The position numbers and the translations under genes were made by a program. DNA of 64,000 nucleotides from positions 21,316-85,315 of the forward strand of contig UQLY01000015.1 of assembly GCA_900542015.1 (NCBI GenBank), read 5' to 3'. The notes below the pieces were generated by a model. That model worked only from the letters and a program-made list of their open reading frames with translations. It ran no database searches and was not told the origin of the DNA. Each line of letters opens with the position of its first letter. Positions within the stretch are counted from its first letter, which is position 1. Positions 41,356 through 51,000 of this stretch are shown piece after piece. Source of the stretch: an uncultured Lachnospiraceae bacterium. GTDB lineage: Bacteria; Bacillota; Clostridia; Lachnospirales; Lachnospiraceae.

Positions 41356-41406
41356 AAAACAGGCGTCGATCACGAAAGCGAATTTCTGTGACCGACGCCT
41401 GTTTTT
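41356..41406 (-). terminator. Long bidirectional terminator
   Basis: Stem aaaacaggcgtcg plus further pairs (tcac / gtga), with T and A runs on both sides. It serves the gene ending at 41411. Confidence 0.85.
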
Positions 41407-41410
41407 ATAA

Positions 41411-41767
41411 TTATGACTGTCTTTTTTTCTTCACCATATCCACAACCGCCAGCACCGCGTTGACCAGCGCCCATACCGACCAAACCACAAGATCGCTATA
41501 ATTCCCGTATCCGGTAAAACCGATCAGCGCCGCAAGACCGAAAATAATGATTAAAGCAATATTTCCGCCTTTGCCCTGCGCGTTTCTGGTTGCGATAGAA
41601 ACAATCCCTCCGGCAAGAATCAAGATGCCGCACAAAAATCCTATGGAACCGGAAAATCCGCCGTTTTCCTCCAGGGTGTTTACCAATCCTGCCGCGCAGG
41701 ACTGAAATTCAACAATGATAAAAATAATTACAGAAAGTATTCCCGAAATCAGTTTCCAAGTCTTCAT
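41411..41767 (-). CDS. Small four-helix membrane protein
   Basis: 118 residues with hydrophobic segments at about 6-28, 42-58, 68-86 and 91-110 and a basic C-terminus (MVKKKRQS). Not recognised beyond a small polytopic membrane protein; it may be DUF4064-like. It lies 19 bases after the secreted protein gene and is likely co-transcribed with it. Confidence 0.6.
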   Translation of the reverse strand: MKTWKLISGILSVIIFIIVEFQSCAAGLVNTLEENGGFSGSIGFLCGILILAGGIVSIATRNAQGKGGNIALIIIFGLAALIGFTGYGNYSDLVVWSVWALVNAVLAVVDMVKKKRQS

Positions 41768-41785
41768 CGTATTTTTCCTCCTCCT

Positions 41786-42709
41786 TTATTTTGTCGAAAA
41801 TGTAATCGCATCCGACTCCACGGAATTTGTAAAGTCTTCGTCTATGATTTTAAATTTAAGTTCAATTTCGTCTACGCTCGTGATATTATTTTCTTCCAAA
41901 TCAGAAGACAACAAGGTAATCTCATCGATCGCCTTTTTTCCGTCATACACGGTTGACGAAAATAAGGGAGTGGTCATAAAGCCGTTGACGGACATATCAT
42001 CGCATTGAATGATGACGTTTCTGCCGCTGTTATTTTCAATATAAAGCAGTACGGCGGCTCCCCAGAAGCTGTTTTCGTCCACATATTTTCCCACAATCCG
42101 GACCCCTCCTTCGTTATACAGCTCCTGCCCGGCGTCATTGGGCGTCGTATCCATGGAAGCAAACGCCGAAGTCTGGATAGTAACGCAGTCCATTTTATCG
42201 ATGGTTGTATAGCTGTTGGGATCGAACGTATAAAAATAAATCTCGATTTTACCCACCGTTTCAATTCCCGCCGCTTCTAAACCTGTGCTGGATAAACTCA
42301 ACGTTTCATAATCCTTTTTGCCTGCCGCAACCGTTGTGGAAAACAAATCCGTAATCATATAATCGTTTACAATCAGCGCGTCGCATCCAAGTCCGATATC
42401 CGAAGCATTATCATTTTCCACCAGAATCCTGATACCGTCTCCAAACACCGAATCAACCGCATATTCCGTAGCGGTTACCTTCAGCCCGTCCTTTTCAAAC
42501 AAAACCTGTTCCTCAATCGTAATCTCCGACGAAGCTGTTTCCGAATCAGACTGTCCTTCCGCATCCGCTGCGGCTTCCGAATCAGCAGACGTTTCATTTC
42601 CCGTTGTGATTTCCTTTTGCCCCGAATCGGAATCCGACCCGCTACCCAAAGACATCATGCCAAAAACAAGCATCAACAGCACAAGTCCCATCACTTTACT
42701 TTTTTTCAT
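41786..42709 (-). CDS. Secreted protein with two related beta-sandwich repeats
   Basis: 307 residues. A signal sequence or anchor (about 1-24, MKKSKVMGLVLLMLVFGMMS) has no lipobox cysteine. An acidic Ser/Asp/Glu linker follows (about 25-65), then two repeats of about 115 residues. The repeats share VRI/IRILVENDNAS versus LLYIENNSGRN, and VNDYMITDLFSTTVAAGKK versus VNGFMTTPLFSSTVYDGKK. This internal duplication is plain in the sequence. The domain type resembles immunoglobulin-like extracellular repeats; the ligand is unknown. Confidence 0.7.
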   Translation of the reverse strand: MKKSKVMGLVLLMLVFGMMSLGSGSDSDSGQKEITTGNETSADSEAAADAEGQSDSETASSEITIEEQVLFEKDGLKVTATEYAVDSVFGDGIRILVENDNASDIGLGCDALIVNDYMITDLFSTTVAAGKKDYETLSLSSTGLEAAGIETVGKIEIYFYTFDPNSYTTIDKMDCVTIQTSAFASMDTTPNDAGQELYNEGGVRIVGKYVDENSFWGAAVLLYIENNSGRNVIIQCDDMSVNGFMTTPLFSSTVYDGKKAIDEITLLSSDLEENNITSVDEIELKFKIIDEDFTNSVESDAITFSTK

Positions 42710-43148
42710 TCCTATCTCCTCCTGGAAATTTTTTTATTACCAAGACATTTGCGACCCCTTCTGCAATCAGGTCAAAAATGTCACAGGTTCCTTTTATATC
42801 CGGCGATAACTGCGACAGTTCCATCAGGATTTCAAAGACAACGACCGCCAGAACGACCGGTCGCCGGTTGAAAGAATCCGTACCGCACAGCAAAACAGCG
42901 CCTGACATCAGCGAATATGCCCATAGAAAGTCAAATAAATAATTCCGGATTATACGATAAACAAAACAATCCGAAACAACGAACAGGTGCAGACCCGTCC
43001 CTGCCCAGCTATCTATCCGCTGTACAAACGCAATGTCCGGACAAAACAGATAATATAAAACAGCCCCAATTATGATCGGGACTGCCACGTTTATAAAAAT
43101 ATCAAACCATTTTCTTTTCATCATCAGTCCACAAAAACAGCATAGCAC
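42696..43148 (-). CDS. VanZ-like membrane protein
   Basis: 150 residues from ATG 43148 (AAGGA upstream). Four hydrophobic segments, with the pattern VVVFEILMELSQ...GTCDIFDLIAEGVANVL typical of the VanZ-like family (E-x-x-Q, then G-x-x-D-x-x-D). The family is membrane-bound and of mostly unknown role. The 3' end overlaps the secreted protein gene by 14 bases. Confidence 0.7.
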   Translation of the reverse strand: MLCCFCGLMMKRKWFDIFINVAVPIIIGAVLYYLFCPDIAFVQRIDSWAGTGLHLFVVSDCFVYRIIRNYLFDFLWAYSLMSGAVLLCGTDSFNRRPVVLAVVVFEILMELSQLSPDIKGTCDIFDLIAEGVANVLVIKKFPGGDRNEKK

Positions 43149-43186
43149 GTTCCTTCGGACTTCGTTCCCACCGCCAGGGTGGTATT

Positions 43187-43645
43187 TTATTCCTGGACGC
43201 CGCTGGTCCGCAATGCTTCCATACCGTTCTTCTTTAAAAAGGCGTTGACGTCGATAATATCGCCCGGTCTTTCATTAAAGCAGATCATAATCAGGGCGTC
43301 TCTTGGCACTTTTGCAAACAATTGCGGCATCCGGTACAGTTTCAGCGCCGTCTGGGTCTCGTCAAGGGTCATTTCGGAAGCATAACAGATTCTTAAAATC
43401 ACATCTCTTTGCCTGGTTCTTTTTTCTTCCGTCAATAGTTTATATCCGTAGCGCTCTGGAATATCCGCAGCAAGAAAAATATCCTGTTTTCTTAGTTTTT
43501 TCTTTTTGATAATCGCTCTTATATATTCCGAAAACGCCCGATCAGAAGAAATCAGACTTTCTGCGTTTTCACTTAAATACTCCGAAAACTCATTTACATG
43601 CGTCGTCCCGAGAATTTTTTCTAAATCTGTTGTTTTCTTTTTCAT
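43187..43645 (-). CDS. HTH-type regulator paired with a Ser/Thr kinase
   Basis: 152 residues from ATG 43645 (GAAGGTGG upstream). A helical protein with a diverged Cro/CI-like core (KLRKQDIFLAADIPERYGYK, then DVILRICYASEMTLDETQTA) and a second helical part. It is divergent from the kinase, a pairing I recall from other Clostridia. It may be a phosphorylation target or repressor of the kinase. Confidence 0.6.
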   Translation of the reverse strand: MKKKTTDLEKILGTTHVNEFSEYLSENAESLISSDRAFSEYIRAIIKKKKLRKQDIFLAADIPERYGYKLLTEEKRTRQRDVILRICYASEMTLDETQTALKLYRMPQLFAKVPRDALIMICFNERPGDIIDVNAFLKKNGMEALRTSGVQE

Positions 43646-43658
43646 TTTATCCACCTTC

Positions 43659-43667
43659 TGTTATAAT
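43659..43667 (+). promoter_or_regulatory. Extended -10 promoter of the kinase gene
   Basis: TGTTATAAT (extended -10). It lies in the 55-base divergent gap; the -35 region falls in the start of the regulator gene and is weak. Confidence 0.55.
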
Positions 43668-43700
43668 GAATATTAGTATACGAACGAAAGGAATGATCTC

Positions 43701-44780
43701 ATGGATATTCAGGAAAGACTTTCCTTATCCTATTACAAAGAAATTGCCGTTCTCAACGAATCTCATGAAATATTTTTAGTCCAACATCAGCAAACGCAAA
43801 AGATCTTTGTCAAAAAAATACTCCATATCTACAACCGGAATATTTATACCTATTTAAAAGATCATCCCATTCCACACACCCCGAAAATTTACGATATTTT
43901 TGAATACGAAAACAAACTGACCGTTATTGAGGAATACATTTCAGGCGATACGCTGGAAGCTTTGCTGGAGCAGGGCGTTTCCTTTACCGGGCGGGAAATC
44001 CGGGATATAATGCTGCAATTATGCGATATCCTGATAGATCTGCACAATTGCGAACCTCCCATCATTCACAGGGACATCAAACCCTCAAACGTCATGAAAA
44101 CGCCCTCCGGCGAAATCATTTTGCTGGACTTAAATGCCGCAAAGTACCAGTCCTTTGATAAAACGGAAGACACGTCGCTTTTAGGGACCAAGGGCTACGC
44201 CGCTCCCGAACAATACGGATTCGGAGTTTCAAACGTCCAAACCGATATTTACGCGCTGGGTATGCTTATGAATACGCTCATATCCGGCGGATTTTCCGCT
44301 GCCGTATGTAAAAACAATCTATTTTCCCCCATTATTCAAAAGTGCGTCCGCTTAAAACCCGCCGAACGTTATAAAGATGTTCTTTCCGTCAAAAAGGCTT
44401 TACAAAATATATTGCCCTGCGAAAATCCGCCAAAAACCCCGAACGGCTGGAAACACTTTCTGCCTCCGGGATTTCGGACCATGAATCCCGTCTATATGCT
44501 TATCTCATCAGTGGGATATCTGATGATATTCTGGTTAAGCCTTACTCTGGAGGTTAAAGACATCACTCCCGGAAAGCTGATGGTCGAAAGGATTTTTGTT
44601 CTTATCATATTTTTAAGTATCGTTTTATGCAGTTGCAACTACCTGGACCTGCAAAAATTCTTTCCTCCCTGTAGAACCCGCAATAAACCTCTTAAAATTC
44701 TGGCGGTCGTATTATTGGATTTTATCGTAACGATGTCGATTTTCATCATTATGGTATTTGTTTTGGAAATTATTTCCTGA
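43701..44780 (+). CDS. Membrane-anchored Ser/Thr protein kinase
   Basis: 359 residues. The kinase domain (about 12-240) has the ATP-binding Lys (FVKKI), catalytic loop IIHRDIKPSNV (HRD 123-125), DLN at 143-145 where DFG is usual, and the GTKGYAAPEQYG activation segment. Three hydrophobic segments follow (about 260-282, 297-314, 331-356). The DLN variant occurs in clostridial kinases of this type and need not abolish activity. Its C-terminus is not a PASTA region, so it is not the PrkC type. Target unknown; the divergent regulator is a candidate. Confidence 0.85.
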   Translation: MDIQERLSLSYYKEIAVLNESHEIFLVQHQQTQKIFVKKILHIYNRNIYTYLKDHPIPHTPKIYDIFEYENKLTVIEEYISGDTLEALLEQGVSFTGREIRDIMLQLCDILIDLHNCEPPIIHRDIKPSNVMKTPSGEIILLDLNAAKYQSFDKTEDTSLLGTKGYAAPEQYGFGVSNVQTDIYALGMLMNTLISGGFSAAVCKNNLFSPIIQKCVRLKPAERYKDVLSVKKALQNILPCENPPKTPNGWKHFLPPGFRTMNPVYMLISSVGYLMIFWLSLTLEVKDITPGKLMVERIFVLIIFLSIVLCSCNYLDLQKFFPPCRTRNKPLKILAVVLLDFIVTMSIFIIMVFVLEIIS

Positions 44781-44793
44781 AAATGATTATAAC

Positions 44794-44841
44794 AAAAAAA
44801 GAAGCCGCATGTTGCCACTATTAAGGTGGCAGTTTGCCGCT
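44794..44841. repeat. 48-bp direct repeat, left copy, flanking the R-M system
   Basis: Matches 47130-47177 with one substitution in 48 bases. This copy contains the 5' arm and loop of a terminator hairpin but lacks the closing arm and T run, which only the right copy has. Confidence 0.9.
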
Positions 44842-44891
44842 ACAGCCCATAGTTATTTTATATTTTTCAGTATGCGGCATTGTTTAGACTA

Positions 44892-44900
44892 TGCTATAAT
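44892..44900 (+). promoter_or_regulatory. Extended -10 promoter of the methyltransferase
   Basis: TGCTATAAT, about 100 bases before the ATG. No convincing -35 box; extended -10 promoters often lack one. Confidence 0.55.
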
Positions 44901-44998
44901 AATTTGAAAATACATAAACATATTATTTTATGACTGTAAATCACGCAAATTTTTAAATGAATAAACACCAGCCGTATTTGTCAGGAAAGGGAATGAAT

Positions 44999-46087
44999 AT
45001 GGAACAATATAATGTGCTGGATCTCTTTTGCGGATGTGGAGGAATGTCTTGGGGACTTTCAAAAAAGGGATTTAATATTGTTGCCGGTTTTGATATATGG
45101 GATGTGGCATTAAATACATATCAACATAATCATAAAAACGCAAAAGCAGTAAATCTGGATATAACCGATGTCAATCCTATAGAAGTACTTAAAAGCTTAG
45201 ACATTGATCCTCAAAGTATAGATGTCGTTGTAGGGGGTCCGCCATGTCAGGGGTTTTCAAAAAACACGCCCGCTTCGGGGAGATTTATTGAAGATCCGAG
45301 AAATCAACTTTATAAAGCATGTCTACGATTTGTAAAGTTCATAGAACCAAAAGTTGTAATTATAGAAAATGTTGCCGAAATCTATAATGCTTATGATGGG
45401 ATCATAAGAGATGAAATTATTGATACGTTAAAAAAATGGGGCTATAAAGTTAAAGTAAAAATTATCAATATGTCCAATTATGGGATTCCGCAAAAACGAC
45501 GAAGATGTTTTTTCTTTGCATCAAAAAAAGGATGTCCTTCGTTTCCAAAAGAAAGTAAAGAAATACTCTCAGGATGGGATGCTATTTCGGATTTACCAAT
45601 TGTCAATCAGGGAGAAGGATATAATGGAATGCCTTATACCAATGAAGCTGAAAATGAATATCAACGCCATATGCGAATCAATTCAACTTCATTATACAAT
45701 CATGTTGCCAATGTAATGAGAGCAACTCAGACTGCAAGAATAGCTTCTATCGGTCCGGGACAGGGCTTAAAGGATATGCCTAAAGAGCTTCAGGTAAAGA
45801 GCGGATATTCCGGTGCATACGGAAGACTTGACTATACCTCTGTAGCTCCAACTATCACTCGATGGGTATTTCATATTGGTTCCGGACGGTTTGCTCATCC
45901 AAGAGAGGTTCGCGGTCTGACAATGAGAGAAGCTGCACGCATCCAGTCATTTTCAGATGATTTCCATTTCCTGGGCAGTAGAAATGATCAGGCTGGTCAG
46001 ATTGGCAATGCCGTACCTCCATATTTTATGGAACAATTAGCTGATAATATTATTGATGCTCTTCAAGATAAGGAAGAAGAATATTAA
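44999..46087 (+). CDS. DNA (cytosine-5-)-methyltransferase of a type II R-M system
   Basis: 362 residues from ATG 44999 (AGGAAAGGG seven bases upstream; ATG 44993 is an alternative). Motif I LDLFCGCGGMSWGL, motif IV with the catalytic cysteine GGPPCQGFSKNTP (Cys83), motif VI ENV (123-125), motif VIII IPQKRRRCFF and motif X IGNAVPPYF are all present. It methylates C5 of cytosine in an unknown site and protects the host from the neighbouring endonuclease. Its 3' end overlaps the convergent endonuclease gene by 38 bases. Confidence 0.96.
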   Translation: MEQYNVLDLFCGCGGMSWGLSKKGFNIVAGFDIWDVALNTYQHNHKNAKAVNLDITDVNPIEVLKSLDIDPQSIDVVVGGPPCQGFSKNTPASGRFIEDPRNQLYKACLRFVKFIEPKVVIIENVAEIYNAYDGIIRDEIIDTLKKWGYKVKVKIINMSNYGIPQKRRRCFFFASKKGCPSFPKESKEILSGWDAISDLPIVNQGEGYNGMPYTNEAENEYQRHMRINSTSLYNHVANVMRATQTARIASIGPGQGLKDMPKELQVKSGYSGAYGRLDYTSVAPTITRWVFHIGSGRFAHPREVRGLTMREAARIQSFSDDFHFLGSRNDQAGQIGNAVPPYFMEQLADNIIDALQDKEEEY

Positions 46088-46772
46088 CAACTTGTTCTTT
46101 TTTTAGCCGAATAGGACTAATTTCTAGTTTTTGAATGTTAGCAGGAAGCTTGAAACGTTCAAAAAACTGTTTTTGATTAGGATACCATCTATAAATGCAC
46201 ATCTGGTCTTCTTTGCGAATGCCTTGAAGACCAGTTTTTGTATGATCGGTCCATTTCCAGATTATTTCGTCTTCCCGATATTGTTTAATATCCTCTTCAA
46301 AAAATGCAAATTTTTTATTGTCAGTAGATTTCAAAAGAACAAATATCCTCTTATCATTTACCTCCTGAAAAACAGCATCTTCTTCAACTTTTATTTTCCA
46401 GTGCTTAAGAAGCGCGGCACCAAGTATTTGAGGATCAGTATTTATATCTAAATGATTAAATCCCAGTGCAACTGCCTTTTTAAAAATATCAGCCCGTTGA
46501 ATTACCAATTCAAATTCGGATTCTGATCCGACTTTAAAAGCCCATTTTAAACTTTTTACAGAATATCCGATTTTTGTTTTTGCATCGACAACATCATATA
46601 AACGCTTAGACCGAATATTAGTAAACGGATCAATACCATCAATTTCTTTTGCATATTCTAAAATTGCTTCAACTATGTAATCTTCAATATCATCAATAAA
46701 AGGAATGGCAATCGCTGCTTTAAGTCCCTTTTCCATACGATCAAGTTGAGAATTTGTTAAAAAGTATTGCAT
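46050..46772 (-). CDS. Putative type II restriction endonuclease
   Basis: 240 residues. The nuclease-like core is RLYDVVDAKTKIGYSVKSLK, in which an acidic residue (Asp60 or Asp63) and Lys73 fit the PD-(D/E)XK spacing, with Ser in place of the second acidic residue. Its position beside a cytosine methyltransferase and a controller-type HTH makes restriction the most likely role. The start overlaps the controller gene by 16 bases, so translation is coupled. The recognition site cannot be deduced. Confidence 0.75.
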   Translation of the reverse strand: MQYFLTNSQLDRMEKGLKAAIAIPFIDDIEDYIVEAILEYAKEIDGIDPFTNIRSKRLYDVVDAKTKIGYSVKSLKWAFKVGSESEFELVIQRADIFKKAVALGFNHLDINTDPQILGAALLKHWKIKVEEDAVFQEVNDKRIFVLLKSTDNKKFAFFEEDIKQYREDEIIWKWTDHTKTGLQGIRKEDQMCIYRWYPNQKQFFERFKLPANIQKLEISPIRLKKEQVVNILLPYLEEHQ

Positions 46773-46987
46773 GATTGATTCTCCTCCAGAAACAATTTAT
46801 ATGTATCAATCTCAAGAGCGTCGGCTATACGCTGAATATTTTCCAAAGAAATACTTCTTCGATAACATTCAATCGCACTAATATATGTGCGGTGCATACC
46901 ACACTTATCAGCAAAAGCTTCTTGAGATAATCCCAGAGCGGTACGATACTTCTTTAAATTAGTTCCAAAAACTTTTACAATATCCAT
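46757..46987 (-). CDS. Controller-type HTH protein of the R-M system
   Basis: 76 residues from ATG 46987 (AGGAGG nine bases upstream). A compact XRE helix-turn-helix (LGLSQEAFADKCGMHRTYIS, then LENIQRIADALEIDTYKLF), the size and placement of R-M C proteins, which delay endonuclease expression until methylation is complete. A TATAAT box (minus strand, about 47010) lies just upstream. Confidence 0.85.
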   Translation of the reverse strand: MDIVKVFGTNLKKYRTALGLSQEAFADKCGMHRTYISAIECYRRSISLENIQRIADALEIDTYKLFLEENQSCNTF

Positions 46988-47129
46988 TATCACAAGCCTC
47001 CTAGGATTAAATTATAATAGTAAGAAACGCTACCGGTCTGCATACAATAAGTATCTAAGAAATAACAATTACTACAAAATCTCATTTGATTTGTAAAATT
47101 ACACAAGCTTTGCATATTTTTATTTCCAT

Positions 47130-47190
47130 AAAAAAAGAAGCCGCTTGTTGCCACTATTAAGGTGGCAGTTTGCCGCTTCTTTTTTTAATT
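47130..47190 (-). terminator. Complete bidirectional terminator; right copy of the 48-bp repeat
   Basis: AAAAAAAGAAGC pairs with GCTTCTTTTTTT, and an inner stem TGCCAC pairs with GTGGCA around a seven-base loop. Bases 47130-47177 form the right direct repeat. It terminates the TauE-like gene on the minus strand and, before the R-M insertion, probably also the kinase gene on the plus strand. Confidence 0.88.
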
Positions 47191-47206
47191 ATCTCTTTAT
47201 CAACCG

Positions 47207-47986
47207 TTAAATTATCTTAATGAAAATTGTCACAATTCCCAGAATCGACAGCACCACGCCTACGACCCGGTTCAACCGCCTGATCTCACATCTGTTGGCA
47301 AATTTCGCGGAAACCAGCGCCCCTATCAGACAGGCGATCACAATAACAGCCATCGGCAGGGGATAGATATTGGCTCCCATGGATACGTGACTGATTGTTC
47401 CCGTCAACGCTACAATAGACATAATCATTGTGCTTGTTCCAACGGCGACTTTCAGGTTATAACCCAGAACCAAGGTAAATACGGTCAACATCAGAATACC
47501 GCCGCCGCTTCCGGTAAAGCCGCATACCCATCCGATCAGACATCCCAGCGCCATAGCGAGAATCGTTTTTGCCCGTCCGTTTTTTTCCTTGCCGCCTTCG
47601 GAAGAATCGTTTCCTCCCGTAACCGGCTTAACCAGAAATTTAATCCCAAGGAAAATAGTCGTCAGCATGGACAGATATCCCAGCCCGTCGGGCTGCGCCT
47701 GGCTGAACAGGTATCCGCAATAGCTTCCGACAACCGTTCCGATAAAGGCGGTTATTGTAACAAGAGCGCCTCGTTTGGCATCGATATTTTTATTTTTATA
47801 ATAGGTATAGGAAGACAACAGGCTTGCCAGTACATCGGAAGCAAGCGCTACCGTTACCGCATCATATCCTTCCCATCCGCAGATGCTGACCAAAAAAGGA
47901 GTAATGACCACAGCCGCCGAAAGTCCGGCAAGCCCTGTAACAATCCCCGCGCCCAGTCCGGCTATAATATAAATAAAATATAACAT
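47207..47986 (-). CDS. TauE/SafE-family sulfite/organosulfonate exporter
   Basis: 259 residues, eight hydrophobic segments. The repeated glycine-rich motifs GLGAGIVTGLAGLSAAVVIT and CLIGWVCGFTGSGGGILML are the family signature. It probably exports a small organic anion; the substrate is not predictable. A charged loop (about 118-140) separates the two halves. Confidence 0.85.
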   Translation of the reverse strand: MLYFIYIIAGLGAGIVTGLAGLSAAVVITPFLVSICGWEGYDAVTVALASDVLASLLSSYTYYKNKNIDAKRGALVTITAFIGTVVGSYCGYLFSQAQPDGLGYLSMLTTIFLGIKFLVKPVTGGNDSSEGGKEKNGRAKTILAMALGCLIGWVCGFTGSGGGILMLTVFTLVLGYNLKVAVGTSTMIMSIVALTGTISHVSMGANIYPLPMAVIVIACLIGALVSAKFANRCEIRRLNRVVGVVLSILGIVTIFIKII

Positions 47987-48008
47987 AACAAGCTTCTCTC
48001 CGACCCGG

Positions 48009-51000
48009 TTATTCCGTTTCCAGAACCAGATCCTCGTCTTTTACAACATTGATTTCTTTCCTGTTAAGCAGATCGTACAACGCCGGTACTACAAACAGGG
48101 TCATTAACGTCGCGTAAGTCAGACCGCCGATACATACGATGGCGATAGGCTGCATCAGCTCGCTTCCGGAGTCAAGCCCCAGCGCCATAACAATCAATCC
48201 CAAAATCGTTGTAATCGTCGTCATCAAAATCGGTCTCATACGGGTTTTTCCGGCTTCAATCAGGGCTTCGGTCTTTTCCATGCCTTCCGCCCTCAACTGA
48301 TTAACAAAATCTACCAATACAATACCGTTGTTTACAATGATACCGCACAGCATAACAAATCCCATCATGGAAATAACGCTGACTTCTTTTCCTGTCAGGA
48401 ATAATCCCAGGAATCCTCCCGTAAAGGCAAGGGGAATGGTAAACAGGACAATAAACGGAGATTTCAGGGACTGGAATTGCGCTACCATAACCAGATATAC
48501 CAGTACGATTCCCAGCAAAATCATCTGCATCAGATCTTCCATGGATTCCATAATGGATTCGTTTTGTCCTTCAAATTCCAGCGTCATACCGGCGGGCAGT
48601 TTATATTGGTCAATAGCTTCCTTGACGTCATCAGTTACCAGCGTGACGTTGTAACCGTCCTCCAGTTCCGCGGAAATTTCAATATACCTCTTTTGATTTT
48701 CTCTGTTAATCGCCTGCAGGGATTCCGTCTCGGTTATCTCGGCAATATCTTTCAGTCTGATTTCCTTTTCCTCGCCCTCTTTGTCGGTCACGGTAAAGGT
48801 ATAGTTTTGAAGATCCGTTAAAGAAGTCTGCTGATCCTCTCCTTTTTTTACCACCACGTCGTAGCTGCTTCCTTCCATCGTAACAGAGGTAGCCGTGGTT
48901 TCCGTGGAAAGATCTCCTGCAAGCTCCTGATAAACCTGCGCCACCGTCAAGCCTCCCTTCATTGCCTTTTCTTTATCAACGGTTATTTTAACGGCGGGAC
49001 TGGTTTCTTCCAGACCGTCGGAAATATTGGTCGTTCCTTCAACGCCTTCGACGATCTGCGCGATATTTTTCGCCGTCTCCTGCATCGCTTCCAGATCCTC
49101 GCCGTACAAACGAATGGTTACTCCTTCTCCGCCGAGCATCGACATCATGCTGCTCATACCGCCGTCGCCGGAAGCCTCCACGGTGCAGCCGTATTTATCT
49201 CCCAACGCGGAAATATCCTGCGCCAGTTGGTTCGTATCTACCTTTTCATCCTCCGGCAGCATGACATATAATGTGGTGCTCAAACCTTCGGAACCGCCCA
49301 TCAGAGCGCCCGTGCTGCTTTCGCTTTCCGCCATGGCTCCGACGCTGACCACATGATCCATTTTCTTAACGTCGTCTACAATATGATCCGACGTCTCCCG
49401 AAGCTGCTCAAAATCCGCATCCTCCGGCATGATAATCGTCGCCGACATCTGGTTTGAGGACATATCCGGCATAAAGGTAAATCCTTTGGACAGGGTAATT
49501 ACAGTACTGAATATGAGCATAAGCAGAGCCGCGCCTAACGTAATCCATTTATGCCTCAATACCACGCGGATCAGCTTTTCATATCCGCTTATCAGTTTAT
49601 CCATGATTTTATGCGGTTTTTCTTTTGCATTTTTTAACAGCTTTGCCGACATTGCAGGCACCAGCGTCAAGGCAATAATCAGACTTGCCAGCAACGAATA
49701 AGCAATGGTTAAAGCCAGATCCGAGAAAAGTTCTCTCGTCAAACCTTCGATAAATACGATCGGAAGAAATACGCAGATCGTAGTCAGCGTGGAGGAAGCG
49801 ATCGCTCCCGCAACCTGGGAAGCTCCGGCAACCGCCGCTTTCAAAGCGCTTTCTCCTTTATTTAACAGACGGTACGTATTTTCTATAACGACTACCGAGT
49901 TATCCACCAGCATACCGACGGCAATGGCAAGACCCGACAGGGAAATCATGTTGATGGTCACGCCCGAGAAGTACATCAGAACAATGGCAAATATAACGCT
50001 GATCGGAATACTGCACAAGGTAATAAATGTCGGTCTGATATCCTTTAGGAATACAAACAAAATGATAATCGCAAACAACGCGCCCAACAACAGGCTCTGC
50101 ATAATGGAATCGATGATCATATAAATATAATCGCCCTGATCCATCATGGTCGAATAATGGAAGCCTTCATATTCCTCCGACAACTCCTGCAGCTTTTCTT
50201 CAATGCTGTCGGATACGGTCGCCGTGGCATAAGTAGACTGCTTAGTAAAGGAAAGCATAACGCCGTTGGTTCCGTCAATATTGGCATATACATCGTTTGC
50301 GTTATCGGAAATAAATACATCCGCTACATCGGACAAATAAATAGACTCCACGCCGTCCATTCCCAAATCCACCAACAGCAAATCGGCTATTTCTTCTTCA
50401 TCGGCAATGACGTCTCCCACGTTTACCATATAGGAAATACCGTCTTCTTCTATATAGCCCGCCGGCATCGCGAAGTTTTGCGCCAACAGAATATTTGATA
50501 CCATATCCATAGTAATCACATTATTCATGTCGCTTTGCTTGTACGCCGCTTCTTTTGCGTCTTCAAACTGTTCCACGCCTTCGTCCAGTGCGGAGGAAGC
50601 GGATTCCAACTGAGACTCGCCGATCAAAAGCTGTGTCGTCGCTTCGCTTAACTGGAAGATGGCAAGCGTCTTTTGTTCATCCAGCGTTTTCTGCGCTTCG
50701 CTCAACTGTACGCTGCCCGCCTCGAGCTGTGCGAGCGCCGTTTCCAGCTTGGCAATTCCTTCATTGATCTGGGTCAGACCGTTTTCCAGTTCCGTCATGG
50801 AAGCGCCAACCTCGGCGCGGCTCATTCCCTGTTCCGCCAGTTTGGCGTCGATGGCTGCAAGTCCCGCGTTTACCTGATCAAGCTGTCCCTGATAGGTTGC
50901 GATCGTTGCCGCCAGCGTATCCCTGCCGGCTCCCGCCGCTGCAAGCTGCGCGTCAATGGTGGAATAAGAAGCCTGTAACTGCAAATATTCCTGGCTGGAA

